DNA of 64,000 nucleotides. It comes from Erigeron canadensis (taxonomy: Eukaryota; Streptophyta; Magnoliopsida; Asterales; Asteraceae). The translations under genes were made by a program, and so were the position numbers. Of this stretch, positions 1 through 10,318 are shown piece after piece. The stretch is taken from the NCBI RefSeq assembly GCF_010389155.1, contig NC_057769.1, positions 33,031,548 through 33,095,547 on the forward strand, written 5' to 3'. Each line of letters begins with the position of its first letter. The first letter of the stretch is position 1. The notes below the pieces were generated by a model. That model saw only the letters and a list, made by a program, of their open reading frames with translations. It made no database searches and was not told the DNA's origin.

Positions 1-2476
1 TTAAAGTTTTTAAAGGATAATATAATTATAGCTTAATAGTATATCTATCTCTAAAGATAGTTCACAAGAGCACATAAAAAATAAAAATGTAAGATCTTAA
101 AAATATATATAAAAAAAAATAATAATTCAACCTTTGCCTATCTTCATGAGTTTGCTCGAATGGAAGTAAACAAAAATAACCATTTGCTTATATATTGTTG
201 TTGACCGATAACATCACCAAACCAAAAGAAAAAGTACTTTTCGGTGTTTTTACAGATTAGAACAAAAGCAAAACTTACTATAATACAAACTCATGCTAAT
301 AAATACTTATGGTAATAATAGTGAAAAGCATAATTCTACTATAAGTATAATTTAAGAGATTTGATTAAATTATTCAAATATATTAAAGGTACATTTGTCG
401 TTTAAAGAATACGCCATTAATCGTTGTGCTTTCAGGCGTTTAAAGAATACGCCATTAATCGTCGTGTTTTCGGACAGATTAGTAGACTTGACTTTGGTTT
501 AATTATTCAAACCTTTATGTAGACAACATAGGTATTGAGTCTCTTTATTTTTATACATCTACCTATCTAAATGAATTAAATTTATTTTATTATTATGTTT
601 AATTTTTTTACTTTAACTATAGTATCACACTATCACGTGTCACTTTAGTGATAATTCTTCCTTTTTGTCTCTTTATGGTGATATATTTAACTTAAACTAT
701 AGTATCACAAGGAAATGATAAATCCTTGATCCGATTAAAAAATAATCTACTAGCTAATTAATCTACTATTTAATTAATCTATCCTAGTACTACTATTTAA
801 TTATTCTACCAGCTAATTAAAGATCTTATTAAAAAATGACTTCCCTGAATCCTCCTTTAACTAATTTAAATAAAAATCAACCAAAACAACAAACATCATT
901 TCGAACTTACAATCATAATGGACCACTATACAAAGACGGTGGTTGGTAAAGTTAGGAGTTGTCACCTTTAACCGTTTAACCGAAAAAATACATACGACCA
1001 TGATTGCGTGGACCTATATTGATTTTCATTTTCTATATTTAACGTCAACTTTATTTTCCCACTAAAGACAAGTTATCAAATATACATGGTCCTAATAAAA
1101 ATTAAAGATTTGCTAGTTAATGCCACTAAGTCATTAGTTATTATGCATTCAATCTAACAAGTAACAATTATCATTTTTATATGTACTATAAATAAATGTA
1201 TTATATATTAACAAAAATTTGACTTCATTGAATGCACTGCTATAACTAGTGACTTAGGTAGCAAGTTCATAAAAAATACATCCTAACCAAATAATAAGTT
1301 AATAACAAAAGTTAATTACCTGTTATTAATACTATCGAACCTCAACATCTATGTGCCAAAAGAAAAAAAGACTTGTCGTTTAATGAAGTTTTGGTGATGA
1401 CAACTTATTCGCAGCCAAAATTTCGTCGCCAAAAACCTAATTTCTTGTAGTGAATGAACATTAATTTAGCTTCATAAACAAACTACTTTCATAAAAATCA
1501 AATTATTTCAAATTCTATTTAAGTAATTATTCGGGTTAAATTTGGATACCAACAACCTGACCCAATTCGAATAACTCGAACCCAAATAACCCGAATGCTT
1601 ATTCAATTTGGATTACATGTTAGATTTTAATTCTAATTAATGACCCAAATGACTCGACCCAAGTAACCCAAAACCCGATTAACTTGACCGAATAACACCC
1701 ATAATGTAGATTATTGATGTAACGACAATTGATGTAAAATTTGATACTATAATTTTAAAAGGTAAATATAAATGTTGTAAATCAATTGAGTGATGATAAG
1801 CCCTCTTAAAAATAACGTAATTATCCTCCAAAACACAACATCAAGTCACATGGAAATATGAACATAGATGATGAAGGAAAATAATAAATGGATTACACAT
1901 TTTAGTTTTTTTTACTGAATTAGAGAGATTATTAGACTAATATTTCTAGATGATGAATTTATAATTTTTAAATTAATTTAATAAGTGTACTTTTAAGAGG
2001 CTGTATTTATTAATTGTTAATAATATTGAACGAGATATGTCACTCGGGATTCGCCTCGGGAGACATAACGTATTTTAAAATGTTATAAAATAAATGACAA
2101 AGAATACTCGAATACAAAAACATAACAATTTAAAAAAGGAATTCATAATAAGTATTAGTTTGAATAAAAGAAATAGTTAAAAATTGAAAATAAAAACGTT
2201 ATCAAACAAAAATCATAAAATAAAATGAAAAACAAAAGAAGTTATTATTTCACAAAGCATAAAGAATAAAAAAACGTTCATAGTTATTATTAGTTAAAAT
2301 AAAAATAAAGGCTACAAGTTATAAACCATGGAGTGACTAAAGTGTTATATAGCTAAAATTGAAAATACAAACTACGATCAAATGCATAAAAAAGACTAAA
2401 GAAAGACAAAATACATTGAAGTTTTAAAATCATGTGAATGGACTTGCCCACGAAAAAAATATATGTAAGGTTCAAA
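1..2476. other. AT-rich intergenic DNA, no gene seen
   Basis: No ORF of convincing length and no recognisable exon on either strand. It holds a 38-bp tandem duplication (399-474), a sequence reading TTTCTTGTAGTG at 1441-1452 that resembles the right terminus of CACTA transposons, and a stretch of repeated 'acccgaa/gacccaa' words at about 1510-1700 that looks like decayed repeat DNA. No matching left CACTA end was found, so that element is not annotated as complete. Confidence 0.6.
399..474. repeat. 38-bp tandem duplication
   Basis: Two adjacent copies (399-436 and 437-474) of a unit beginning CGTTTAAAGAATACGCCATT. They differ at a few positions near the 3' side of the unit. Confidence 0.85.
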
Positions 2477-2745
2477 TCTATACTACTATATAAAGTAAAC
2501 TGTCATTCCCCTTTAAGTAATTAAGAACCTGAAATGATCATATAATCCTTCTTTTTTATTCACTAATTTAAACATCTTTACCTATATACCTATAATACCC
2601 TTAATAAAATAAATTACAACATAGATTCTCCAATCCTTAAATAACCATATTAACCCTTACCGCCGCACATCATCGCCACAATTGTCGCAGCCACACCTTT
2701 ATCGTTACCACCATCACCGCTGCATCGCGCGGGCACCCCGTCTCG
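2477..2745 (+). mobile_element. Short non-autonomous Helitron-like element
   Basis: It begins TCTATACTACTATATAAAG directly after an A. It ends with a GC-rich stretch containing CGCGCGGGCACCCCG and then CTCG followed by T. Helitrons insert between A and T, start with TC and end with a GC hairpin plus CTRR, so the 3' terminus here is one base off consensus. The 3' half is rich in CACC/CCGC words, as in the similar element at 61330-61614. No coding capacity. The degenerate 3' end keeps confidence moderate. Confidence 0.45.
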
Positions 2746-5566
2746 TTTAAAAAATAGAAAGTCTGAAAGTCCAAAACTCAGAATAAACATGTCATTGTGG
2801 CCCAAAACTCTATAAGTCCATTACACGGAAATCGGTAGCTTTCTTTTTAATATATATATTATAATTACTGATTGTATAAATTTTTTTGAAAAAGACGATC
2901 TAATATTAATGTCGTTTTTAATTTGATAGACATATTAATATCGATCTGTTCACTAACACACTATATTCCTTATATACTATCTATGGATTTTGTTTATTTC
3001 TTTGTATCTTTTTATCATGATTCATCCGTCATTTTTATGAAGTTAGAAAAAACTTTTTTCAAAAGTACTAGCCAATTACAAATTGCAATATAGTGACGTG
3101 ATATTTAAGCTTTTGTATCCACGGTATTTATCTAAGCCTCGTATAGCTAATTTTCCACTTTAACTCAACAACAAATTAAGTAGCTAGCACATCGAAGAAA
3201 CACGAACACGATTGCGTTCGTTCTTTACAAACCTAGCTAAGAGTAGTTAGTATAGATGGTGATAAGTGCATACTTTAAATCATTTTATCCATCACCAACA
3301 CATATTACTTGAATTGTTGTATTTTTAATGTTGTAAAGGTTAGAGTTTTTATTTTCAACTGTTTTTTTCCATTATATTAACTAGCCAAAGGCTACAAAAC
3401 TACAATACATAGAGATTACAAAATTACGATACAAAGAGATTATACACAACCACAAATACAGAGCAATTAATCCGGTTAATTTCGAAAAATATCATTGTCA
3501 GTTCGTATATCATTTTGCTTATATTCATATTCGAACACAAAAGACTTTTAAGTTCTCAATTCTCTTATTTATCTATCCGGTGATTGATAGCTAATAATGA
3601 TAATTAACTTGATGCAAGGCTCTAGAGTCTAGATCCAACAAATTTTGAAGTCATCACTCAAAGGTTATTGTTTGTTTTTCAGTTATGTAGACTAATTAAA
3701 AATAACCGAATTTTGCATAATTCTAACCATAACTACCTTACAACTCTGTTTTTCCTAATCTTTATTGATTTAAATTATGATCAACGATTTTAAATTATCA
3801 TCCAGTTATACTTTACGGTATATTCAAACAAATATGGAACAAAGCAAACTTTATGCAAAGTTATGGTGGTTCAAACCAATTAATAATCTTGGTCCTACTG
3901 AAAAATGTCGACGAAAATAATCTGAACATAAATGATACGGGTAAGACGTTAAAAATGAAGTGGTCATTACATTTATAGTAATGTTCATTCTTTTTTAGAC
4001 GTTAAGGACAATCATAATTTTTTCATGTAATAGATATTTTGAAGTTAGAGGACTCCTAAATCTAATGCCACCAAGAGTCACTCGTAGTCGTATAACTAGG
4101 CGTAACATCATTATCACTACGAGTGAACACCGTCACGTGTTACTAGCTCTTGGTAGAGTAAACTGTGGTACGAATTGAAGCACGAATGACAAGTTGTTTT
4201 TTTTAAGTATTATTACCTATATCATTTTATTGACGCTCACATGCTTAATATACAATAGGGTAACTTAATTACCTAAATAGTAATGAGGGTCCAGTTTTGA
4301 ATAAATAAAGAATAAACATTATTATCCATTATATTGGTCTCTAGATGTACTAACGAAATTCATAACGTCACTCAAATCATGGAACATTTTTGACCCAAAT
4401 CCATGAACATCATTTAATGCAATGCAGCATTTTTCCATCAAACTAAAGTCACTAGTCCACTAGATGTACTAATTTGGGATCCAACAATAAATTGAAAGTT
4501 TGCTAATTCGTAATGTTTTAAGATTGAGACATGACACAAAAAAAATGTATCGAATGCATGTAAAGTCGTCTTATGATGAGGTAGTTGAAAAGGCTTTCTC
4601 GTCAAGAAATTTTTTTTTTTTTGGTTGATATAATAAGTTAAACCATCTTCCAAATCAAACATGCACATAATGTACAATATTATATATCTATTGTATCAAA
4701 GAAAAGTTTGATCTTTCATATAGCCATTGTAAATTTAAAAATAAAAAATATGATATGTCATACATCCATAAAGTGGTCCCATATACCCTGCCCACCTGAA
4801 TCTCAACAGAATGGTGGCACGATCCTAAAATGTCCCCACAAACAAACATGCCTTTTACAAAGACTAAATATAATGTATATAAGAAAAGAAAAAAGATGAT
4901 TTTTTAGAAAAAAGAGTGACAATTTCCACTTTCAAGTAGCGTCTTTAAACTTAAATAAATGTGACAATAAGAAGGAACTTTTCAGTAACTTTCAAAATTT
5001 AAGAACCTTTCCAAATTAATTCAATCAAATCAGATCACTTAAAAATCAACTTATTAGTAACGTTGATGACATTTGCATAAAACAAGCAATGAGAAAGCGA
5101 AGTGCGTGAAAGACCAATGTTAGCGCGTGAGGGTAGCTTCTCATCATATCCATAAAATATGCCTGCTTAAAATTAACACTTTATCCTTTTCTAGGGACCC
5201 ACCATAAAACCCCTGACCAATAAACTGGCCATGTTTTACATAAAGACAACCCAATTAATTCCATCTAATTAAATGAAAGGTAAAAATTGACAACCAATAA
5301 ATCATGACTCTATAGACTGTAAATTTAACTAATTAATATTAATTACTGACTACTTTTTGAAAATGGTGGTAACTAAAGGGTTATGAAAGATAAAAAAAAA
5401 GAGTTTAATTAGTCTGACAGCCACTCACACTTTCTGCTGCTGCATGTTTGCTAGCTAGCCAGCAACAAAGCTTCTATATCTATACGTACAAATATATATA
5501 TATATAGTACGTACGATCCTTTCTCTCACACGCACACAAATAGTCATATTATAAAAATATATACAT

Positions 5567-5598
<32 letters not shown>

Positions 5599-5905
5599 GT
5601 GTAAACAACACCGTACCGACGTCGGAAAATACAGATCTAAATAAAATTGATCGGTAAATTATGACTGAAATTGAGAAAAAAAAGATCAGATCTATCATTA
5701 AAGCATGCATTCAAATCATGATATCTTAAAGATCCACACATATATAGCTAAAATCCAACACAAATATATATAGGATATTAAATCCGATCGATACACGACA
5801 CGAGTAACAGAATATTCATAAACTATAGTGGAAGAAGTAATAGATGGCAAAACAAACCTAGATGATCCGAGCAACTTCTTTTCTTTTTCAAAGTAATAGA
5901 TCTGA
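2746..5905. other. AT-rich intergenic DNA, no gene seen
   Basis: Short spurious ORFs only. A TA-rich microsatellite lies at about 5569-5597 and a shorter one near 5492-5506. Nothing else could be recognised. Confidence 0.55.
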
Positions 5906-6415
5906 TTAATTAGGCAAAACGGACCCGAGCATCTTCTCTTCACCCAAAACAGACACACCTTCTTCTTCTTCACCTACAACACCTTCATTCTCTTGCCCTA
6001 CAACACCTCCTTCTTCACCCAAAACAGCAGCCACACCTTCATTCTCTTGCCCTACAACAACTCCTTCTTCTTCACCCAAAACAGCAGCCACACCTTCATT
6101 CTCTTGCCCTACAACACCTCCTTCTTCACCCAAAACAGCAGCCACACCTTCATTCTCTTGCCCTACAACAACTCCTTCTTCTTCACCCAAAACAGCAGCC
6201 ACACCTTCATTCTCTTGCCCTTGAACATGAGCAATAGCAACCCTACGCCTAAGTCTCCTATGAACCGCACTCACCTCATTGAGGGTCACCAGATACCGTG
6301 GGCACTGTAACACATGTGCTTTTACAACCCGGTAATCGCGACTTTTGGTCTGACGGCAGCACATACCCTTATACTTTTTACCAACTTTCTTGATCCAATT
6401 ATCCAAGGATGCCAT
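5906..6415 (-). CDS. Small repeat-rich protein, unrecognised
   Basis: A 169-residue uninterrupted ORF. Residues 1-65 are basic and non-repetitive (MASLDNWIKKVGKKYKG, two Cys in a CCRQ stretch, an RRLRRRV cluster). From about residue 66 there are four tandem copies of an 18-19 residue acidic, Val-rich unit (core GQENEGVAAVLGEE), alternating 57-bp and 54-bp DNA units, then a degenerate unit and the end GSVLPN. Upstream on this strand, at 6543-6551 and 6522-6530, are two TATATAAAC-type TATA boxes, about 110 bp before the ATG. No frameshift or stop is present despite the repeats, which argues for coding. I do not recognise the family. It could be a young orphan gene or a fragment of a transposon-borne gene. 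The opposite-strand ORF over 5993-6310 is a shadow of the repeat. Confidence 0.5.
   Translation of the reverse strand: MASLDNWIKKVGKKYKGMCCRQTKSRDYRVVKAHVLQCPRYLVTLNEVSAVHRRLRRRVAIAHVQGQENEGVAAVLGEEEGVVVGQENEGVAAVLGEEGGVVGQENEGVAAVLGEEEGVVVGQENEGVAAVLGEEGGVVGQENEGVVGEEEEGVSVLGEEKMLGSVLPN
5935..6225 (-). repeat. Coding minisatellite with 111-bp higher-order unit
   Basis: Alternating 57-bp and 54-bp units whose plus-strand core reads cacccaaaacagcagccac. All length changes are multiples of three, so the ORF stays open. Confidence 0.85.
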
Positions 6416-6476
6416 TTTTGTTTTAGATTTTTTTAGTGTTTGGATGTGAGAGAAATAATTTTTGTTTGTGAATTTT

Positions 6477-6606
6477 AGAGGATGGGGAAAGGTTTAGAGG
6501 ATAGGGGAAAGGGGTTGGTGTGTTTATATAGTGAGAGGCAGTGTTTATATAGTGAGAGGATGGGGAAAGGTTTAGAGGATAGGGGAAAGAGGTTGGTGTG
6601 TTTATA
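6477..6606 (-). promoter_or_regulatory. Tandemly duplicated promoter segment with two TATA boxes
   Basis: A roughly 52-bp segment (6477-6528) recurs 78 bp further on (6555-6606). Each copy carries GGGGAAAGG-type words, and two TATATAAAC boxes read on the minus strand (6522-6530, 6543-6551). The position fits transcription toward the ORF at 6415. The duplication is seen directly; promoter function is inferred. Confidence 0.55.
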
Positions 6607-6995
6607 ATGGGATAAGATCATAAAAAAGTTTATGACTAGAGCAAAATATATGCATGCATTTTAAAAAAGAGATCAATTAATGTTACGTACAGCTTCCAAT
6701 CATAAAATCAATTTAATTATTGAAACATCCCATAATTGGTATACATGATCATCAGTAAGACCAAACTAGCTAGTGTACATGGAAACAAATTAGAAATGCG
6801 ACACAATTCAGCCAAATATGAAAAATCATATGATCATTCATTTTCTAGCAAGGTAGGTTATGGATCTTGGATTGTCCAACTTATGGTAAATGAAACTAAA
6901 GCTTTTTTCTTACTTTATGACACAAAAGTAAGTATAAAACTACGAAGTATGAATAAATTAAAAAGTGTGCTAAAAAAATTAAACAATATGAAAAA

Positions 6996-7068
6996 CGCAA
7001 TCCGTGGGTCTCGAACCCTTGACCACGTGGTTAAAAGCCACGCGCCCTACCAACTGAGCTAGAACGGC
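6996..7068 (-). tRNA. tRNA-Lys (anticodon UUU), divergent, possibly a pseudogene
   Basis: On the minus strand the sequence starts GCCGTTCTAGCTCAGTTGG, has a perfect 5-bp anticodon stem (CGTGG/CCACG) around CTTTTAA, and the T-loop TTCGAGA. The internal A box and B box are intact, and a run of five T (6991-6995) follows as a Pol III terminator. Oddities: the T stem AAGGG/CCCAC has two mismatches, and the acceptor stem has one mismatch and two G-T wobbles. A functional gene would normally pair better, so this may be a decaying copy. Confidence 0.7.
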
Positions 7069-7097
7069 TCACGCTCATATGCCGTGTTAAATTATAT

Positions 7098-7285
7098 GGA
7101 GTGAGATTCCCACAAGTTAAGCCCCTAACTTGAGTCAAATTAGGAAATTCTTGACCCTTTGATTAAAATCAATGACCAAAATTCAATAATCATCTTTGAA
7201 TCTTAACCCCTGATAATAAATCAAAGGCCATGATCTCTCTAACTTAACCCCTCAAGTTGTTTTCAACTTGAGGGAATCTCCATCC
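7098..7285. mobile_element. MITE (Mutator-like) with perfect 9-bp target duplication
   Basis: Inverted termini GGAGTGAGATTCCC (left) and GGATGGAGATTCCC (right, reverse complement). The 188-bp element is flanked by AAATTATAT on both sides (7089-7097 and 7286-7294). A 9-bp duplication is typical of Mutator-type elements. No coding capacity. A related half-element lies near 63150-63245. Confidence 0.85.
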
Positions 7286-7294
7286 AAATTATAT

Positions 7295-7929
7295 ATAGTC
7301 GAAAAAGCTTCAATATCGTTTACAAAAAAATACAGAGTGTCACACCAATAAAAATTCATATTGTATATATGTGATGATTTTTTTAATAAGTTGTAACAAA
7401 AGCGTAAGCTTTTAAGTATTAAGTTACTAGAGTCAGTTAATATATATACATTTATTGGAGTGCAAGGATTTTTTAACAATTCTTTGAAAAATATGACTAT
7501 TAAGATTATTTTTACTGTATATGTAAACACCATGTATTTTCATTAGTGTCCGGACTTACCAAACATCACAATATAAAGCACTTTATTTATGAATTATATC
7601 TTTTATTAAGACAATTACATGTGAATAGTAAATTTAAAAATGTTATATATTTACTCGTATATTGGTAAACTTGAAACGGAGTGGTCAAACGCCTTATCAT
7701 GATTACTAGATGTGCATGAAGGTCATTAGGCTTACTTTGTTAACTGTTATTGGGCTTTTGGGTAAATTTTAAAATTTGTTATTGGGCTTGGCAAAATCAG
7801 TTGTTCAGCAATAAACATGAAGCCACGAAGGGTAAGCAATTTCCTTATTTAATTGGACATGTGTAATTAGAGTTGTGGTTTTGTAACGATTTAATAACAA
7901 GTAAATAAATCTAATTAAATTAAACAAAA
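7295..7929. other. AT-rich intergenic DNA, no gene seen
   Basis: No supported exon or RNA gene. Only short ORFs in low-complexity sequence. Confidence 0.5.
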
Positions 7930-7974
7930 GACAGTCTGGTCCAGAACGACATGGGTTCGAATCCCACAGCTGTC
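7930..7974 (+). tRNA. tRNA remnant: acceptor ends plus T-arm only
   Basis: A 45-nt piece whose ends pair as a 6-bp acceptor stem (GACAGT at the left, GCTGTC at the right, last pair wobble) and which contains a complete T-arm, TGGGTTCGAATCCCA, with a consensus Pol III B box. D-arm and anticodon arm are missing. It is followed by T-runs. Identity cannot be assigned. It is either a deleted tRNA gene or the head of a degraded SINE. Confidence 0.45.
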
Positions 7975-8329
7975 AATTTTTATATTTTTCTCTTATACCT
8001 TTTTTGCATAGAAATTAAACACCCAATATTATTTGCAAAGCCAAATTTGTTGAGTCACACAGAATTACATATAGTCTTTATAAATATATATTTCTAGAAT
8101 ACTAGTAATAAAAACATGACAATTTTTCTTATACATTCTCAAAAGAGTCGAGACTTTTCTTTTTTTGAGCTTTCCTCAAGAGTCAAGATTAGCAGGAAAT
8201 TCCAGAAAGGGAAAAGCTACTCGTATTGAATTCAACGACTTTGACCCGACAAACACAAAGCCCACAATATATATGCTTCCATGAGAACAAGAGTACAAGA
8301 CAATAAATTAAAGCAGCTTGTGTTCTTAA

Positions 8330-8622
8330 TTAAAGAACTTGATCATTGTTGTCACAAGACAACATGTTATTTAGTTCTTTGACAAATTTCTCCATGGCAA
8401 CGGTCGGCAAACATATGGGTACTAAGATTCCAGGTTCACCCATAGAATTTACGGAAGATATATAGAAACTACCTTCGTACGAGAGATCACCTATTCCTCC
8501 TGTGGAAGGCCCTGCAAAGGTCGGCTTCCCCCACCCGAAATCAATTTCATTAAATCCAGCATGGGTCACATCTTATACGATATAACTTTGAGCAATATTA
8601 GCCCAAAATGAGGTCACACATC
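8330..8622 (-). pseudogene. BAHD acyltransferase, C-terminal fragment
   Basis: The last roughly 95 residues of a BAHD acyl-CoA-dependent acyltransferase: the lead-in ANIAQSYIV, the diagnostic structural motif DFGWGKP, and the family ending up to DQVL and a stop. A TAA replaces the codon after SYIV, so the lead-in and the DFGWG part are separated by a nonsense codon. The N-terminal and central parts are absent. It lies just downstream of a second, larger broken copy on the same strand, so it is probably a relic of a tandem duplication. The closest remembered relatives are benzyl-alcohol benzoyltransferase-like BAHDs, a tentative assignment. Confidence 0.8.
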
Positions 8623-8924
8623 AACCACAACATTGAGAGAGAAAATAAAACCCAAAGAAAGTGGACTTGAATATTGGGCTAATATTTACACATTGGTTGG
8701 AACAATTATTGACTTAGTGTACATTATATCTTATATATAATAAATGAATTACAGTCCCAAAACCTATAATAACATGCATTAATAAAAGAAGTTATCTTAC
8801 ATATATAAAGCACACTCCTTAAATTTAATGATAAAAATGTACAAACTCATAGAATTGTCATTACCAAAACCGTTAAAATAATATGTAAAGGCACTCTTTA
8901 AAACAAATCATGCATTATAATTTT

Positions 8925-10215
8925 GATAGAGATTCTTGAAGAACTTGATCACCCATCGAGTTTACGAAAGGTACGTAGAAACTAACCACGTGTGGCAGAT
9001 CACCTATTCCTCCCTTAGAAGGCCCTGCTAAGGTTGGCTTCCCCACCCGAAATGATCAACTTCACTGAATCCAGCTTTGGTTACATCTGACACGATATAA
9101 TTAACTTTGAGCAATATTCGTGAATTGTGGGCGGCCTTTGAGTACCAACAAGTCAGCAACAGATCTCATGTACTCTTCGCCTCTTCGGTTACATCGGCTT
9201 TGGCTTTCGTAACAAGCTCCAAAGCGTGACTTAATGGTTTGTTACATAGATCTCGCGCGATAGAAATTGCAGCAGGGTAGCTAAAAGCATTCCCATAGTA
9301 TCCTATAGGGAGCGCGGGTTGAACTTCTTACGTGCGTCGACTATGCACATCATACGCATTTTGGCTTCAGGACCAGGCTCAAGGGCAATGGTATGACAAC
9401 GCCAAATGGAAACTGTTAGCACCTCAAATGTGAAACACTTTTTTAGATGCAGAGGAACAAACCTACGTAAAGCTGCTGATACCTCGGTAGGTCCAAAGAA
9501 AAACGACCTCATTGTCATCTGATCATTTTCTTGTGGGATGATTGTAAATTTAGTGTCCGGGTCCTCTTGTTCATATTCGTGATGAGTACACGTCACACGT
9601 GGTGGTTCTCTTGCGGAAAGCAACTCCCTTTGCCATACGGGCATTGTTGTTGGTGTTGGTTTACCTTGTGCCATTTCACCCAATGCTGTTAAAAATTGTA
9701 CGAGTCCTTGTGCATCACTCATAGTATGATTGAGTCGTATTGCAAAAATAAAACCCCCACATAATTAAGAGACGTGTCACCTATCAATCATATCAATGCT
9801 TGAAAATTAGTGGTCAAAATAATCCATCGAACCATTTAGCGTTAGACCCTTAGAGGTCGAAAAGGAACAACACGAAATTCATTGCCCAATAATTGATGTT
9901 TGATTATATATTTACCGTTTTAAGGACTAACTAATCTAATTTATAGATAATTCTTTTATCTCTCGAGTAATAAAATCACATAGAACTCTATATATGTTTC
10001 ACCTGAATGAGTAACAATGGTGAGCCAAGAACGCCGCTAGAACCAGGAACATCGTAAAGGAGCTCTTCCATAAAAGGACACGGGGGCTGAAGAGCATCTC
10101 CAAACTGCTTCAGTGTAACATCTGCCTCGGCCTCAATAAACAACACTCCCTGGCCATTGCAATCCACCATCAGCTTCCTCCCCGGGCCTTCCTTCAAGCG
10201 TCCAGCAAAATTGAA
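8925..10215 (-). pseudogene. BAHD acyltransferase, two-exon pseudogene
   Basis: BAHD enzymes move acyl groups from CoA thioesters to alcohols or amines in the cytosol. Exon 1 (about 10215-9988) encodes [19 protein letters not shown] through [11 protein letters not shown] to LLLIQ and ends at a GT donor. Exon 2 (about 9775 downward) holds the catalytic HxxxD as HTMSD (9736-9716), then the central region and [13 protein letters not shown]. Lesions: a frameshift near 9318, a frameshift at EEAKST-stop near 9172, a four-base insertion after IAQS near 9095, an added codon that turns DFGWG into DHFGWG, and loss of the C-terminal segment (NSMG joins directly to DQVL). The 5' end is missing; a hairpin and then a solo LTR lie where it should be. 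Not functional. Confidence 0.85.
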
Positions 10216-10316
10216 AGATCATTCCTGTTAAAATCAAAACATATAACTCTGTCTCTCTCACACTAAAATTGAAAGATCATTCCTTTTGATTTTAACATGA
10301 ATGATCTTTCAATTTT
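10207..10316. repeat. 33-bp inverted repeat with a third direct half-copy
   Basis: Arms 10207-10239 and 10284-10316 are complementary with one mismatch and flank a 44-bp loop. A direct copy of the first half of the arm (AAAATTGAAAGATCATTC) sits just before the right arm, at about 10264. The structure lies exactly between BAHD exon 1 and the solo LTR. Confidence 0.85.
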
Positions 10317-10318
10317 AT

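Noticed and set aside
1441..1452. CACTA-type terminus TTTCTTGTAGTG, also at 46065-46078
   Set aside because: No opposite terminus or 3-bp target duplication could be found, so no element is claimed.
5993..6310. Plus-strand ORF over the repeat region
   Set aside because: Antisense shadow of the minus-strand repeat ORF; its repeats are a by-product of the minisatellite.
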